In this document: one piece after another, positions 10,101 through 17,657 of the stretch | Layout of the letters: each line of letters begins with the position of its first letter | How positions within the stretch are numbered: position 1 is the stretch's first letter | NCBI GenBank assembly: GCA_018820855.1 | Contig: JAHJNL010000019.1 | Span: 1 to 54,152, forward strand | Direction of reading: 5' to 3' | DNA length: 54,152 bases | DNA from: Pseudomonadota bacterium | Lineage (GTDB): Bacteria; Desulfobacterota; Desulfobulbia; Desulfobulbales; Desulfocapsaceae | Position numbers and translations under genes: made by a program | The notes under the pieces: generated by a model | Database searches by the model: none | What the model saw: the letters and a program-made list of their open reading frames with translations, nothing else | Told to the model about the DNA's origin: nothing

Positions 10101-11584
10101 ACGGTGCAACGGTTGTCTTGCAAAAGAACAAAACCGACTGGTATTGTACCAACCGGCCAAAGATCAATGTCGGTTTTCGTCTGCCACAGTGGGTAATGGA
10201 TCTGGACATACCTGATCCTGACAAAAACCCAGAGCAGTATGAGAAGATGATTCGTGGCCTTATGGAACGCCTTGCCCGCAACGGAGTGGATACCGAACCC
10301 TTTAAGCGCTACTTTGATGCGTTGCTGAAGCGGGTAAACAACTTAGACCATGTCACCCAACTGCCCCAGGGTGTTTCAGGTTTTTTTCAGTGGCTCGGGA
10401 TCTCCGCCAACATGCTGCATCCACCCGTCCAAGACCCTGAATCCCTGGCACGCTGGCGCAAACAGCTGGCAAACAAAACGAAGATTTTCTGGGCGCGCCT
10501 GCTCTCCACAGAAGATACGGCCTTGATAGCCGAGGGGCTGAAACGGCGCATGCAGGCGACCAGGAAATTCGATGAAGGTGTGGCCCTGGAGGCGCAAGCC
10601 GTTATTGATGCCATCGGTGCTCATCAGCAACTGACTCAGGATGTGTTGGAGATCGTTCCGCTGGTGGGGGAGGGTATCGATCTGTATGCGGCCTTTACGG
10701 GAACCGCGCCACTCACCGGTCAACAACTGAGTGCCTTTGAGCGTTCCGTGCGGGCTATCGCGTTTCTGGGACCCATCGCCTTTGATTCGGCTATGGCCCG
10801 TTACGCCGGTGCGGATGATGTTACTGATGTGTTGCTGGGAAAATCCGACGACATGGCCAGGAGCATGCAGGATTTTGCCAATCGCCTCAAGGATGCTGAT
10901 TTTCGCCAAGCGGTTGCCAAAGCCACGAAAGGCAGGATTCCTGAGGAGGAGCTCCTCAAGGCCAGCGAAAATATCCTGGCCAGCAAACGTTTGCGGGAAT
11001 TGATCGAAGCCGCCGGAAATTCTCCCCGCGGCAGGGCCTGGGAGACCTTTATCGCCAAGCGTGGTGGCGGGGTGGATCTCAATGACCTGAACCGCAACTT
11101 CCCGATCATCGATTGGATCACTCCGAAAGGAGAGTATGTATCCATCTATAACAGTCTTCTCAAGGGTGACAAGCTAGCCAGCGATTTGGTCAGTAAGTAT
11201 ATGGATCTGTTCGGCTTCGGCGCTAATCCAAAAAAAATGTTCGCCCTTTTAAAAAAACACGGGCATGCAATTTCAGAAATCGATTTTTTTAAGAAAGCAC
11301 GTTTCCATGTACCGACTAAAGAACATGCGGATCTGTTTCGCAAAACGCTTCTCGATCGATTCAACGAGTTTGGCCTGGATGAGATGATTTTGGATTCCGC
11401 CGACCTGCTGCGTAAGGCCTGGCCGGGAGCGAGCGATAAGCAGCTCTTGCAGAAAATGATGGATATGGTGATGTATACCGATAACCTGCCGAAGGTGGTG
11501 CAGCCGGTGGGGGCCATGCGGCGTGCCATCCTGCGTTCACCGGCGGTGATCGGCGGTCAACTGAGTGGATGCGATGCCGAGTAA
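4124..11584 (+). CDS. Giant exported multidomain protein with PPC-like repeats and toxin-like C-terminus
   Basis: A 2486-residue protein. The start is well supported (GGGGGAGG 5 nt before the ATG) and residues 15-38 form a signal sequence. Domains visible in order: three carboxypeptidase-regulatory-like beta domains (about 47-130, 131-205, 217-315); five tandem PPC-like repeats of about 115 residues (about 323-900), each with a D-x-D/DRD segment and a closing EWGDN or EWGNN motif; PKD/Ig-like and Fn3-like domains (about 908-1175); two DTDGDG calcium-type loops (about 1433 and 1457); a CARDB-like domain (about 1620-1720); two Ig-like domains (about 1726-1900). From about 2000 it is helical and includes EIVPLVGEGIDLYAAFTG and LTGQQLSAFER (about 2170-2220), which resemble pre-toxin segments of polymorphic toxins. 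The last 190 residues begin PRGRAWETF and contain FPIIDWITPKGEYVSI, recalling toxin nuclease domains but without the expected catalytic lysine. The function is inferred, not established. It heads an operon with a HEAT protein and a membrane protein. Confidence 0.8.
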   Translation: MDIRKNILSDKLTDYLGVATILVSLFLIVTFSIGADAAEGQRLAPGPLTVTLQSASSQKPIADAQVWLGKRFVGSSVDGSASFDGVPAGTYALRVQHLDYDEHLQEIVLSDGKRKPVTIQLHPTERKRLAGRVTLEDGTAVPGAHIVVKPLSVPASISGSYEFSTDWQGDYELLEIPAGNYVVELSAFGCASKIFELHTSAWPEVFMLSPLTQPITLLVQVRGVESGQPLSGAHVVISDSWPLGILGDRVTDAQGVVQFSDLQVGQLNWMNKTRQLSITRPWVTVRVEADGYAPQLQIANLLASGGKGSILEVQLISSEAVQEQEGNDSIAQAQKVWPGRPIVLAIDRTGDVDTFTFLLEYPARLQITAHSPPIETYLTLYDVNGKRLVTKGGALGKDNAIDQGFPAGLYFLEVREWGDNASSQQTFQVNLAATTSPDPFEPNDRNDQARLIQPGNELRGSILPRGDLDLYHFQLDRPGTVRFSVDVHALETYLQLQSDTGQVLKSVGIAKNTPGVLEVGLDTGRYIFAVREWGDNAESAEPYSIRFHLVADDDYRDPDKESQWLAAVREQALTGISGATINRLGDYDRYRLVTDQSGLLRVHLLSPIEIFVRVRDQAGKVLAQGGQAGGTPLSLSWSAPGPMTVFIDIEEWGNNQWSASPYLLQTWWEPADEYECTGRNDDPMNVTVAAVNETLRGSITPFADVDHYHFPLDHPGYFEINGKAPTELFIGIYAGSLDSAPLVRRGFAANTPIKIGADVPAGDVYLRVEEWGNNHSRVGAYALNTRLDRAEPNESGNEIANETPRQLLLGEAQSFAIDQFSDRDRFLLSVDQAGEYLLHSLAPVETYLTIFDDRSGKLVARYGVAANRLSKQKIVAGGPTRYRIEVGEWGNNSRSTLPGHLLVQRADGQCDLIVENIVWSNESTDPTLVYFSRTPEQQAAKAGRVRLDADGDGQWDIDIPPSGSVTYRFKEEGIYAATALLEGATPTRSRFWINAVGPRERKGIWVSVYQPVDGQIVATDIAVKVRAISYSGARVERVTLTVDGKHMDTVYKPPFDLQVPWTALRAGRHEMEISAFDRAGNQATLKRVIERAPYFDLQPREGAAVTGETVIVRWTGYEFGQAQVRYRRQGTERWQVVVGEHAIQRAVALQGLEAGVAYEFQPLGDGEWGPIRRFSRVKGLAFARSRYGANIARDYDQRLAISVRNHAEHPMAVRLHSVAPQESRLLVGFVGEGSENVPFTLNAGEEREFMLGISAQDALKPLHSFPVCIESAEGLRDEALVEVKVKLPEVVLKWEALGPSQEGMSQRFRLRNDGDTLTDLQIVSDQSDAVITPAVDHATFPRGATLEVTVTPALYEGFQQLQGKLMAKALAKTVSQDFEIALDEGKSVYPVTLSPGDSIEDVETRMLQDAYRMVGANLDAAAVDWSSRQFPEDTDGDGNVDRWFMILPQNNTLWVGDDTDGDGQVDFAHADVGNDGKFDYSAYKTQDRWQQTNIVETWLELNFRLPWARSRYEKHDVEIVLNDQVVGTLNDQIPEGNYRFRLPPSAVNLGDKENQVMIRSKHLRGGHYVVSSDFRIMLRLTGAKLWGIGTSREDAGRRLRQTQEIMVDAPDYSVSSRELRIEGELQAGKEVTVTIPLRNLGARRTWYVPVALVRSQPGRKDVTVAEQLVEGVSLIDSAPLSIPWKIEAGSYQLKVVVDPDNLTPDQRRENNVAMLSVDIAGDTTVPTAEIQQPLEGTAYETSLVMLEAMAKDDVGIAVLEVQIDGGLWAPLTAADQSGAYRGKALLQPGAHRLTFRTTDLSGNLSLHTVNVRSNAPQPRIDILQPQAGSDIDARQTTVIADVGTDVIFAAGRINNGSWTRLAVKDGQAKGAVPLAYGSNVMELMVANNSGTVNHTTVTVTATRQPSSDEIPLDSVSEDGRIEIEGLGVIDLFGPLNRVIGVTEQNSSGATSPDLKSWPRIAQLLELLQPVNIALASGGAPENTESFPVLPSCNGATVVLQKNKTDWYCTNRPKINVGFRLPQWVMDLDIPDPDKNPEQYEKMIRGLMERLARNGVDTEPFKRYFDALLKRVNNLDHVTQLPQGVSGFFQWLGISANMLHPPVQDPESLARWRKQLANKTKIFWARLLSTEDTALIAEGLKRRMQATRKFDEGVALEAQAVIDAIGAHQQLTQDVLEIVPLVGEGIDLYAAFTGTAPLTGQQLSAFERSVRAIAFLGPIAFDSAMARYAGADDVTDVLLGKSDDMARSMQDFANRLKDADFRQAVAKATKGRIPEEELLKASENILASKRLRELIEAAGNSPRGRAWETFIAKRGGGVDLNDLNRNFPIIDWITPKGEYVSIYNSLLKGDKLASDLVSKYMDLFGFGANPKKMFALLKKHGHAISEIDFFKKARFHVPTKEHADLFRKTLLDRFNEFGLDEMILDSADLLRKAWPGASDKQLLQKMMDMVMYTDNLPKVVQPVGAMRRAILRSPAVIGGQLSGCDAE

Positions 11585-11721
11585 CATTTTTCAGACCAAA
11601 ATAAAACCGGACAAGATTCTGCGAGAAACAGCAGATCAGTTATCATGAATACGTTTTTGCCGGCAAGGGTCCCGGCAGCTTGTGAGCTCCTGTGAATTAC
11701 CAGGTAACGGGAGAGTAAAAA

Positions 11722-11748
11722 ATGAACGAAAATACATTACAGGGTTGA
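11722..11748 (+). promoter_or_regulatory. Possible leader ORF coupled to the HEAT-protein start
   Basis: GGGAGAG lies 5 nt before an ATG that encodes MNENTLQG and ends in TGA. That TGA overlaps the ATG at 11748 as TGATG, the arrangement used for translational coupling. The ORF is only eight codons, so chance is possible. It does help to explain how the HEAT gene, whose own Shine-Dalgarno is modest, is translated. Confidence 0.35.
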
Positions 11749-14700
11749 TGCCAATGCCACTCTTTCAAGGTTTGCGCTCCATCACTCGTGATACAAAACA
11801 CTGTGTCCAGAAGGTAGGGTTCGTCCTGTTACTCGGATTTTTAGGCCACCCGGTTTTTTGTATACATTCCGCAGCGGCGGCTACTCCGGTCGTTGATTGG
11901 CTGGCGAAGCTGCGCAGCCCGGAAATCGGTGTCAGATTAGGCGCGGCCTGCAATTTTGAAGACTCTGGAATAGAGAAAGAGAAGACGGCAGACTTGTTGG
12001 CAGCTGCGCTCAAGGATCCGGACCCGTTTGTGCGGCGCAGTGTCGTCGTGCTCCTTGGTGAGCTGCAAGCGACCCGGGCCCCTCTGGTTGCCGTCTTGGT
12101 TCGCTCACTTGAGGACCCGGAACCTCTGGTCCGTTATCACGCGGCTCTGGCTTTGGGAAAAATAGGCAAATTGGCAACGCAACCATTGGTTAAGGCGATG
12201 TTGTCGGGACTCAAGCCCAAGTCTGAAGCGGAACCCAAAAGACTCCGAGCTCTGGACGAGCCAATGATAATAGCCGTCGATCCGCCCTTGGAAAAAACCC
12301 GGGAGAATCTTGACTTGGCGGATCATGCGGCGTTCGCACTGATTGAAATCGGTCCCGACAGCGTACTCGCCCTTGCCGATGCGGCCTTGGTAGACGATGA
12401 ACTCGTTGGAGAGTACCTGTCGTTTATCATTCGCTCCATTGAAGACTCACCCCAAAGCGAATTGGTGAAAACGTTGCGCAGCACTGATATCCCGGCGCAG
12501 CGTACAGCCATTCTTGTTCTTCTGGGGTTTGTCTTGCAAAAAGAAGAGGCGGCGCCGGACACCCTTGCCGTACTTCGTCAAGCCATGCAGGACCGGGACG
12601 CAAATGTTCGCCTGCAAGCAATACATGGATTGGCGGTAAGTCGAGATGCTGCCAAACCGGTGGTTTTGGAGTTAACTGCTCTGCTCGGCTTAGCGGAGGC
12701 CCCAATCCGTGAAGCAGCGGTAAAAGCCTTGGGCTCAATTGCGGTAAAGACGCCGGCTGTGACCTCCGCGCTTGCCGCGAGACTTGAAGATGACGCAACG
12801 CCTGTACGTATAGCTGCGGCAGTGGCGTTGGGGGCTATCGGTGTCGGACCCGATAATGAATCTGTCTCTGCCTTAGGCAACGCACTGTGTGACAAAAACT
12901 CGACTGTCCGTAATGCAGCCGTGCAGGCGTGGGGAAGAAGTGAAAATCGAGTCCATGCCGTAGCGGTTATTCCCGCCTTAATCGAGACCCTGGGGGACAC
13001 CAGCGGCCAGGTACGCGAGTCGGTGGCTTATACCTTGGGCCATATTGGAATGGCGGCTGTTCCACACCTTCAAGCGGCGTTTATATCGAATGATGTCCAT
13101 ATCCGTAGGGCCGCAGTGTTGGCACTTACCCGGATACAGCTACCACCGATTCGCTCTGTTGCAACTTTTGAGGGGGAAGATTTGACAACAGAACCTCAAA
13201 TATCCGCTGAATTAGACAGTATCGTGGCATTGCTGGACCATGCCTTGCATGATAAAGACGATAAAGCACGTCTTAACGCGGCAGAAAACCTCACCTATTT
13301 CTACAGATACAACCCAAAGGCCGTTGCCCCGCTATTGCTTGATGCCTTGCAAGATAGTTCCAAAAAGGTTCGTCAGAGTACATTGGAGTCGCTGAGATAC
13401 CTTGATCCGCCAGTGACCGAGGCTTTGCCCCTGTTGCAGAATCTCTTGTCCGACCCAGACCCTGAGATTCGTTTGGCAGCCATAGAATCACTGAGGCAGT
13501 TGAAAGGAGATGCCACTCCTGTCCTGCTCCAGGCCCTTCGCGATTCGGATCCACGGGTACGGGCGGTCGCTATTGATGGTTTGCAGGGGTTGGAGGACAA
13601 ACCGCAGTCGGTGATCGACGCCTTGATTCCCATGACCGTGGATGCGGATACAACAGTGCGTCGGAGAGCGTTATTTACTTTGTTTGACAGCAAAAATTCA
13701 GATGCCGTGCTCAGCACCACGACTCGCGCCTTAAAGGATCAGCAAGTGGAAATTCGCAAGGTGGCGATTAACAATCTGGCGAGGTTAGGAAATGCCGCAC
13801 AACCCTCTCTGCATGGATTGATGAGTGCTCTGGAGGACCCGGATAGAAATGTGAGACTTGGGGCGGAGTACGCGTTGGGGCGGGTTGGTGCCTCTGCCCT
13901 GCCCCGGCTCTATGCGGCACTGGACAGTCAGGACGCTCAGTTGCGCCGGCATGCGGTTGCAGCGTTGGGTTTTACGGTTGAAGCGAACCCAGAGACCATA
14001 GATAATATCAAGCGCCTGCTGTACGATGAGGATAAAGGGGTTCGCCAATCGGCGATACGGGCCTTGGTCTACCAGAGGACGCAATCATATCCTCAGCTCA
14101 TTGAGGCTTTGTCGAGTGATTATCCGGAAGTTCGCATTGCGGCGCTTGATGGGCTAAGCCGCAACTTTCCATCGCAAGGATCATCGTTTGTCGAACCTTT
14201 ACTAAAGATGGTTAGCGATGATAATTCCCAGGTTCGTAAGCACGCCATAGAGGCATTGGCCCGCATCAAACTGACAGGCCCTGAGACGAGGGGGCAAGCT
14301 CTGGTCAAAGCACTTTCCGATGAGGAAGCTGAGGTACGGCTCGCCGCTGTGGCAGCGATAAAGAAACTGGGGGTGCCGTTGTCCATGGTTGAAGGACCAT
14401 TGATCAATGGCCTGGATGATCCGCTGGAAGAGATCCGCTTGGCGATCGCAGATACTCTCTTAACACTCGGGAGCGACCCAAAAAAATCGGGTGTCATCAT
14501 GAACACCATACTCAGGGACGATTTTGTGAAAACCTACGTGTCAGGAAAAATCTCTCACTTGGCTGACGTATTGCATCCACAAGAGGATATGGCGATATAC
14601 TATTCTATGGATTCATCCGCATTTCTATTGCCGAAACTGCCATGGCCGCTGCCGCTCTTTTCGACCTGGGATCTGCTGCCGCGGCACTATCTGGGCAACG

Positions 14701-15221
14701 ATGGCGATTCCCTGGGAGATGTGCATGGCCGTCTGGAAGCAGCATTGGAGAAAGCCGGGTTCAGTGAACTGGGGTTGATGGAAGTATTCGGAGGGTTTGC
14801 CCTGGTGAGTCGCGTCGAACGTATCCATAGTGACGGTTCTTCTTTCGATCCTCCCCATCGCTGGACAAAAGGGAAAATCCCCCTTGATGAGAATCTCTGT
14901 TTACGGGAATATCTCAATCGACTGTTTCTAGAAAAACCCGGTCAGTTTCGGTTGTTTATGTTTATCGTGACGACCTTGGACCATCTGGAAACCAGTACAG
15001 ATAAATTAAGCGAGCAGCGAGCCCGCGAGTTTTTTCTGTCCGGAGCCGCCCACCTGCCCGAGGATATGCAAAAAATGGAGTTTAAGGGCAGGAAGTGTTA
15101 TGCCGTGGTTTATCATTTTGAGAAAAAAATAGGTGCAGGCGGTTCGTTAATACAACCAAGCTTTCTGACTGCCTCGACCCATTTACAAAAAGCCGGAATA
15201 CAAATTGTTTCGGATCTATAA
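11748..15221 (+). CDS. Exported HEAT-repeat protein with unknown C-terminal domain
   Basis: About 1157 residues from the ATG at 11748; an in-frame ATG at 11754 and a GTG at 11682 are alternatives. A basic N-terminus, the hydrophobic segment VGFVLLLGFLGHPVF and AAAAT form a signal peptide. From about residue 60 to 915 there are some 20-25 HEAT units with the recurrent pattern D-x-x-x-x-V-R-x-x-A-x-x-A-L-G/ (for example DPDPFVRRSVVVLLGEL, DATPVRIAAAVALGAIG, DPDRNVRLGAEYALGRVG). This should form a long solenoid that binds a partner. The last 240 residues are not HEAT-like (LADVLHPQEDMAIYYSMDSS, WPLPLFSTWDLLPRHYLG) and match no family recognised here. The gene follows the giant gene by about 160 bp and precedes a membrane-protein gene by 17 bp. 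An exported scaffold acting with the giant protein is inferred from this order. Confidence 0.8.
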   Translation: MPMPLFQGLRSITRDTKHCVQKVGFVLLLGFLGHPVFCIHSAAAATPVVDWLAKLRSPEIGVRLGAACNFEDSGIEKEKTADLLAAALKDPDPFVRRSVVVLLGELQATRAPLVAVLVRSLEDPEPLVRYHAALALGKIGKLATQPLVKAMLSGLKPKSEAEPKRLRALDEPMIIAVDPPLEKTRENLDLADHAAFALIEIGPDSVLALADAALVDDELVGEYLSFIIRSIEDSPQSELVKTLRSTDIPAQRTAILVLLGFVLQKEEAAPDTLAVLRQAMQDRDANVRLQAIHGLAVSRDAAKPVVLELTALLGLAEAPIREAAVKALGSIAVKTPAVTSALAARLEDDATPVRIAAAVALGAIGVGPDNESVSALGNALCDKNSTVRNAAVQAWGRSENRVHAVAVIPALIETLGDTSGQVRESVAYTLGHIGMAAVPHLQAAFISNDVHIRRAAVLALTRIQLPPIRSVATFEGEDLTTEPQISAELDSIVALLDHALHDKDDKARLNAAENLTYFYRYNPKAVAPLLLDALQDSSKKVRQSTLESLRYLDPPVTEALPLLQNLLSDPDPEIRLAAIESLRQLKGDATPVLLQALRDSDPRVRAVAIDGLQGLEDKPQSVIDALIPMTVDADTTVRRRALFTLFDSKNSDAVLSTTTRALKDQQVEIRKVAINNLARLGNAAQPSLHGLMSALEDPDRNVRLGAEYALGRVGASALPRLYAALDSQDAQLRRHAVAALGFTVEANPETIDNIKRLLYDEDKGVRQSAIRALVYQRTQSYPQLIEALSSDYPEVRIAALDGLSRNFPSQGSSFVEPLLKMVSDDNSQVRKHAIEALARIKLTGPETRGQALVKALSDEEAEVRLAAVAAIKKLGVPLSMVEGPLINGLDDPLEEIRLAIADTLLTLGSDPKKSGVIMNTILRDDFVKTYVSGKISHLADVLHPQEDMAIYYSMDSSAFLLPKLPWPLPLFSTWDLLPRHYLGNDGDSLGDVHGRLEAALEKAGFSELGLMEVFGGFALVSRVERIHSDGSSFDPPHRWTKGKIPLDENLCLREYLNRLFLEKPGQFRLFMFIVTTLDHLETSTDKLSEQRAREFFLSGAAHLPEDMQKMEFKGRKCYAVVYHFEKKIGAGGSLIQPSFLTASTHLQKAGIQIVSDL

Positions 15222-15238
15222 GCCATTGGGAGAGACAG

Positions 15239-15688
15239 ATGACAAACACAGAAGACACTCATCAAACCTTACCGTTGGAGCGGGCACGCTGGACCCTCGC
15301 AAAACTGTGGTTTGTTGGTGCGGGCTTGGTTTTTTTAATTTTGGTTGGGCAGTCTATTGCAGGAAAATACCAGGACAAAACTGAATTGGTATGGAGTTGG
15401 GCCTTGCCAACCGTGATGCCTACCCTCTCGCTGATTGTCACCGTTCTTGGTGCAAGTGCACTGCAAAAACAATTGGACGTTATTGCTGTCAGACGAAGTT
15501 TTTATACGCTTTCGTTATGGTTATCCGTTATCTATTTAGCGCTCATTTTACTAACCTTGGGGTTGGAACCTTTTTCGACCCTGGAGTCGCTGGAACTTCT
15601 CAATCTATCCAATCTGTGGCTGGCACCATTTCAAGGGCTTGTGATATCGGCGCTTGGAGTCCTCTTTTTTACGCAAAGTAAGAAATGA
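15239..15688 (+). CDS. Small inner-membrane protein with four predicted helices
   Basis: 149 residues. Hydrophobic segments lie at about 21-40 (LWFVGAGLVFLILVGQSIA), 53-72 (ALPTVMPTLSLIVTVLGASA), 87-107 (FYTLSLWLSVIYLALILLTL) and 122-144, joined by short polar loops, so it is a polytopic membrane protein. The N-terminus is hydrophilic and probably cytoplasmic. It begins 17 bp after the HEAT-repeat gene with GGGAGAGAC just upstream of the ATG, so it is the third gene of the operon. No family was recognised. A role as membrane anchor, export helper or immunity factor for its two exported neighbours is speculation from position alone. Confidence 0.7.
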   Translation: MTNTEDTHQTLPLERARWTLAKLWFVGAGLVFLILVGQSIAGKYQDKTELVWSWALPTVMPTLSLIVTVLGASALQKQLDVIAVRRSFYTLSLWLSVIYLALILLTLGLEPFSTLESLELLNLSNLWLAPFQGLVISALGVLFFTQSKK

Positions 15689-15754
15689 ATAAAAGATCAG
15701 GCAGTTATTTTCTTCGTTCACAAGTTGACTCTGTATCACCGTTTGGACTTAGTT

Positions 15755-16987
15755 CTACCTCGTGCTGGCTCTATTGCGGTCCTGGGCAGCAGTGAGCAAA
15801 CCTATAGTCGCTACAACCGCGAATCCTGCACCCGCAAGAAAGGTGGCTGATGCTCCGAAAATGCTCCACAAATATCCTGCAATAACACTTGCCAGCAGTA
15901 GCGCGATGCCACTCACGAGATTGAAGATGCCAAAACCCGTGCCGCGCAGCTCAGTGGGGGCGGTGTCAGCGATAAGTTTTGACAGCAAGCCTTGAGTGAA
16001 TGCCATGTGTAAGCCCCACAGCGCGGCCCCGGCAAAGACCACCAGTGGCGATGCGGCAAAGGCCAACACAACGTCCGCGGCGATCAGCAGGGCCAGGCCG
16101 ATGAACACCAAGGTACGCTGCCTCATGTGATCGGCGGCGGCTCCTGCAGGATAGGCAGCACCGGCGTAAAAGAGGTTCATCACAATCATCACCAGCGGGA
16201 CGTAGCCAAGCTCAAGTCCGACATCATTGGCGCGCAGCAAAAGAAATGCCTCGCTGAAGCGCGCGAGCGTAAAAACAGCACTCAGGAGAACAACAAGCCA
16301 GTAACGCAGGGGAAGGCGCTTGGCATCAGCAAGAGTAAGCGGTGTTTTTATCGATCCGTTCACATCAATGCGCTCGGGCTCGCGCACATAGAGAAGCAGC
16401 AAAGTCACTGCGATGAAAGCAGGTATCACCGCGATCCACATTACTGCTCTGATGTTATTGGTGAGCAAGAGCATGAGTACCACTGCCAGCAGCGGGCCGA
16501 GCAATGCGCCCACGGAATCGAGTGCCTGGCGGAGTCCGTAGGCTGCACCACGCAGTCGTGGTGGCGTAAGGTCGGCAATCAGTGCGTCGCGCGGCGCCCC
16601 GCGGATGCCTTTACCAATGCGATCGATAAAACGTGCCGTGAACACCCAGCTGACCGAATTGGCCAGGGGGAAGATCGGTTTTGTGAGTGCCGCGAAGGCA
16701 TACCCCAGAACCACCAAAACCTTGCGCTTGCCGAGATAATCGCTGAGTGTACCCGAAAAGACCTTCATAACGGCGGCCGTTGCTTCTGCAATGCCCTCTA
16801 TGATGCCGACTGTGACCATTGAGGCACCCAGGGTAGTAACCATGAATACCGGCAGGAGGCTGTGGATCAGTTCCGAGGAGATGTCCATGAACAGCGAAAC
16901 AAAGCCCAGTGCCCAGATACCCGAGGGTAATGCCCGCCATGCCGCATGAGTGGTGGAGGAGGAATTTTGGTTATTTGAAGATTGCAT
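15755..16987 (-). CDS. Major facilitator superfamily permease
   Basis: 410 residues with about 12 hydrophobic helices. Residues 20 onward (ALGFVSLFMDISSELIHSLLPVFM) form helix 1, and the loop 2-3 MFS motif appears as SGTLSDYLGKRK, matching G-x-L-x-D-x-x-G-x-[KR]. A large family of drug/metabolite permeases share this layout; the substrate cannot be told from sequence. The start at 16987 is preferred because GGAAG lies 7 nt upstream; a longer in-frame extension to 17128 has no ribosome site and no membrane character. It follows the CHAT cluster in the same direction after a 183-bp gap that holds a perfect palindrome, so it may be independently transcribed. Confidence 0.85.
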   Translation of the reverse strand: MQSSNNQNSSSTTHAAWRALPSGIWALGFVSLFMDISSELIHSLLPVFMVTTLGASMVTVGIIEGIAEATAAVMKVFSGTLSDYLGKRKVLVVLGYAFAALTKPIFPLANSVSWVFTARFIDRIGKGIRGAPRDALIADLTPPRLRGAAYGLRQALDSVGALLGPLLAVVLMLLLTNNIRAVMWIAVIPAFIAVTLLLLYVREPERIDVNGSIKTPLTLADAKRLPLRYWLVVLLSAVFTLARFSEAFLLLRANDVGLELGYVPLVMIVMNLFYAGAAYPAGAAADHMRQRTLVFIGLALLIAADVVLAFAASPLVVFAGAALWGLHMAFTQGLLSKLIADTAPTELRGTGFGIFNLVSGIALLLASVIAGYLWSIFGASATFLAGAGFAVVATIGLLTAAQDRNRASTR

Positions 16988-17107
16988 ACACACACTTCCA
17001 TGTTTAAGGCGACTGTAGTCTGCCTGACACCATAATTGCCGGTCTCCCCCGGTGTGTTTTACAGGTAGAGTTAATCTATAAAAACTATGTGTTGAGTTGA
17101 GATTATC

Positions 17108-17121
17108 CAGCCTTAAGGCTG
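17108..17121. promoter_or_regulatory. Perfect 14-bp palindrome upstream of the MFS gene
   Basis: CAGCCTTAAGGCTG is fully self-complementary and lies about 120 bp upstream of the MFS start and 50 bp downstream of the preceding gene. Short perfect palindromes without a loop are typical of dimeric-regulator operators. No regulator gene is adjacent, so the role is a guess. Confidence 0.3.
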
Positions 17122-17170
17122 TTAGCACGAAAGGTGCAGTTTACGAAAAGCATTCTGTCTCCCGGGTTCC

Positions 17171-17611
17171 TCAGTAGAGCTTCTCTCGCAGGTCAGTTAT
17201 CTGAAAGGGGCGAGGCTCAGTCTCGGCGGGCTCGTTATGGAAATGGTTTTCCAATCCGTTTTTCAAAGCGGTCAGCAGTGCTTTTGTCGCCGCAATGAAT
17301 TCAGGGGCATGTTCAGTCCTGTTGAAGGTGGCATGCAGCACAATTTTTTCCGGATATGGCGGATAGCCTGTTGTCACGGTCCAGGCCAGGGCATTAGGGC
17401 AGTCCGGCACGGAAAAGCGTGCACCGCCCATGACCGTTTCCCGCCGGATGTGAAAACGTCCCCAGTGCCGGAAGTAGATGACCCTGTCCAAGGCATCTTC
17501 ATCAGTTACCTCCTCAATCTCCTCGCAAAAAAATGGAAGATTATCGACAGATATTTTATCCCTGATTGTTTCCTGGCTTGTTACAACGTTGGCGTATTCG
17601 AAAAATTCCAT
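17171..17611 (-). CDS. Uncharacterised 146-residue protein, last gene of the CHAT cluster
   Basis: A soluble protein with no signal or membrane segment. The start at 17611 has GAGGAAAC just upstream. It begins MEFFEYANVVTSQETIRDK and is acidic in the middle (FFCEEIEEVTDEDALDRVIYF). A conserved-looking core follows (LAWTVTTGYPPYPEKIVLHA, FNRTEHAPEFIAATKALL) and it ends in an amphipathic helix. No family was recognised. It is read in the same direction as, and 46 bp after, the RyR-domain gene, so it is probably a component of the same CHAT/MPE/DUF4062 module. Sensor, adaptor or effector roles are all possible; the sequence does not distinguish them. Confidence 0.65.
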   Translation of the reverse strand: MEFFEYANVVTSQETIRDKISVDNLPFFCEEIEEVTDEDALDRVIYFRHWGRFHIRRETVMGGARFSVPDCPNALAWTVTTGYPPYPEKIVLHATFNRTEHAPEFIAATKALLTALKNGLENHFHNEPAETEPRPFQITDLREKLY

Positions 17612-17657
17612 GTTGTTTCCTCTGAGAATCTGTCTTCTGCGGAGGTTATAAGAAAAA

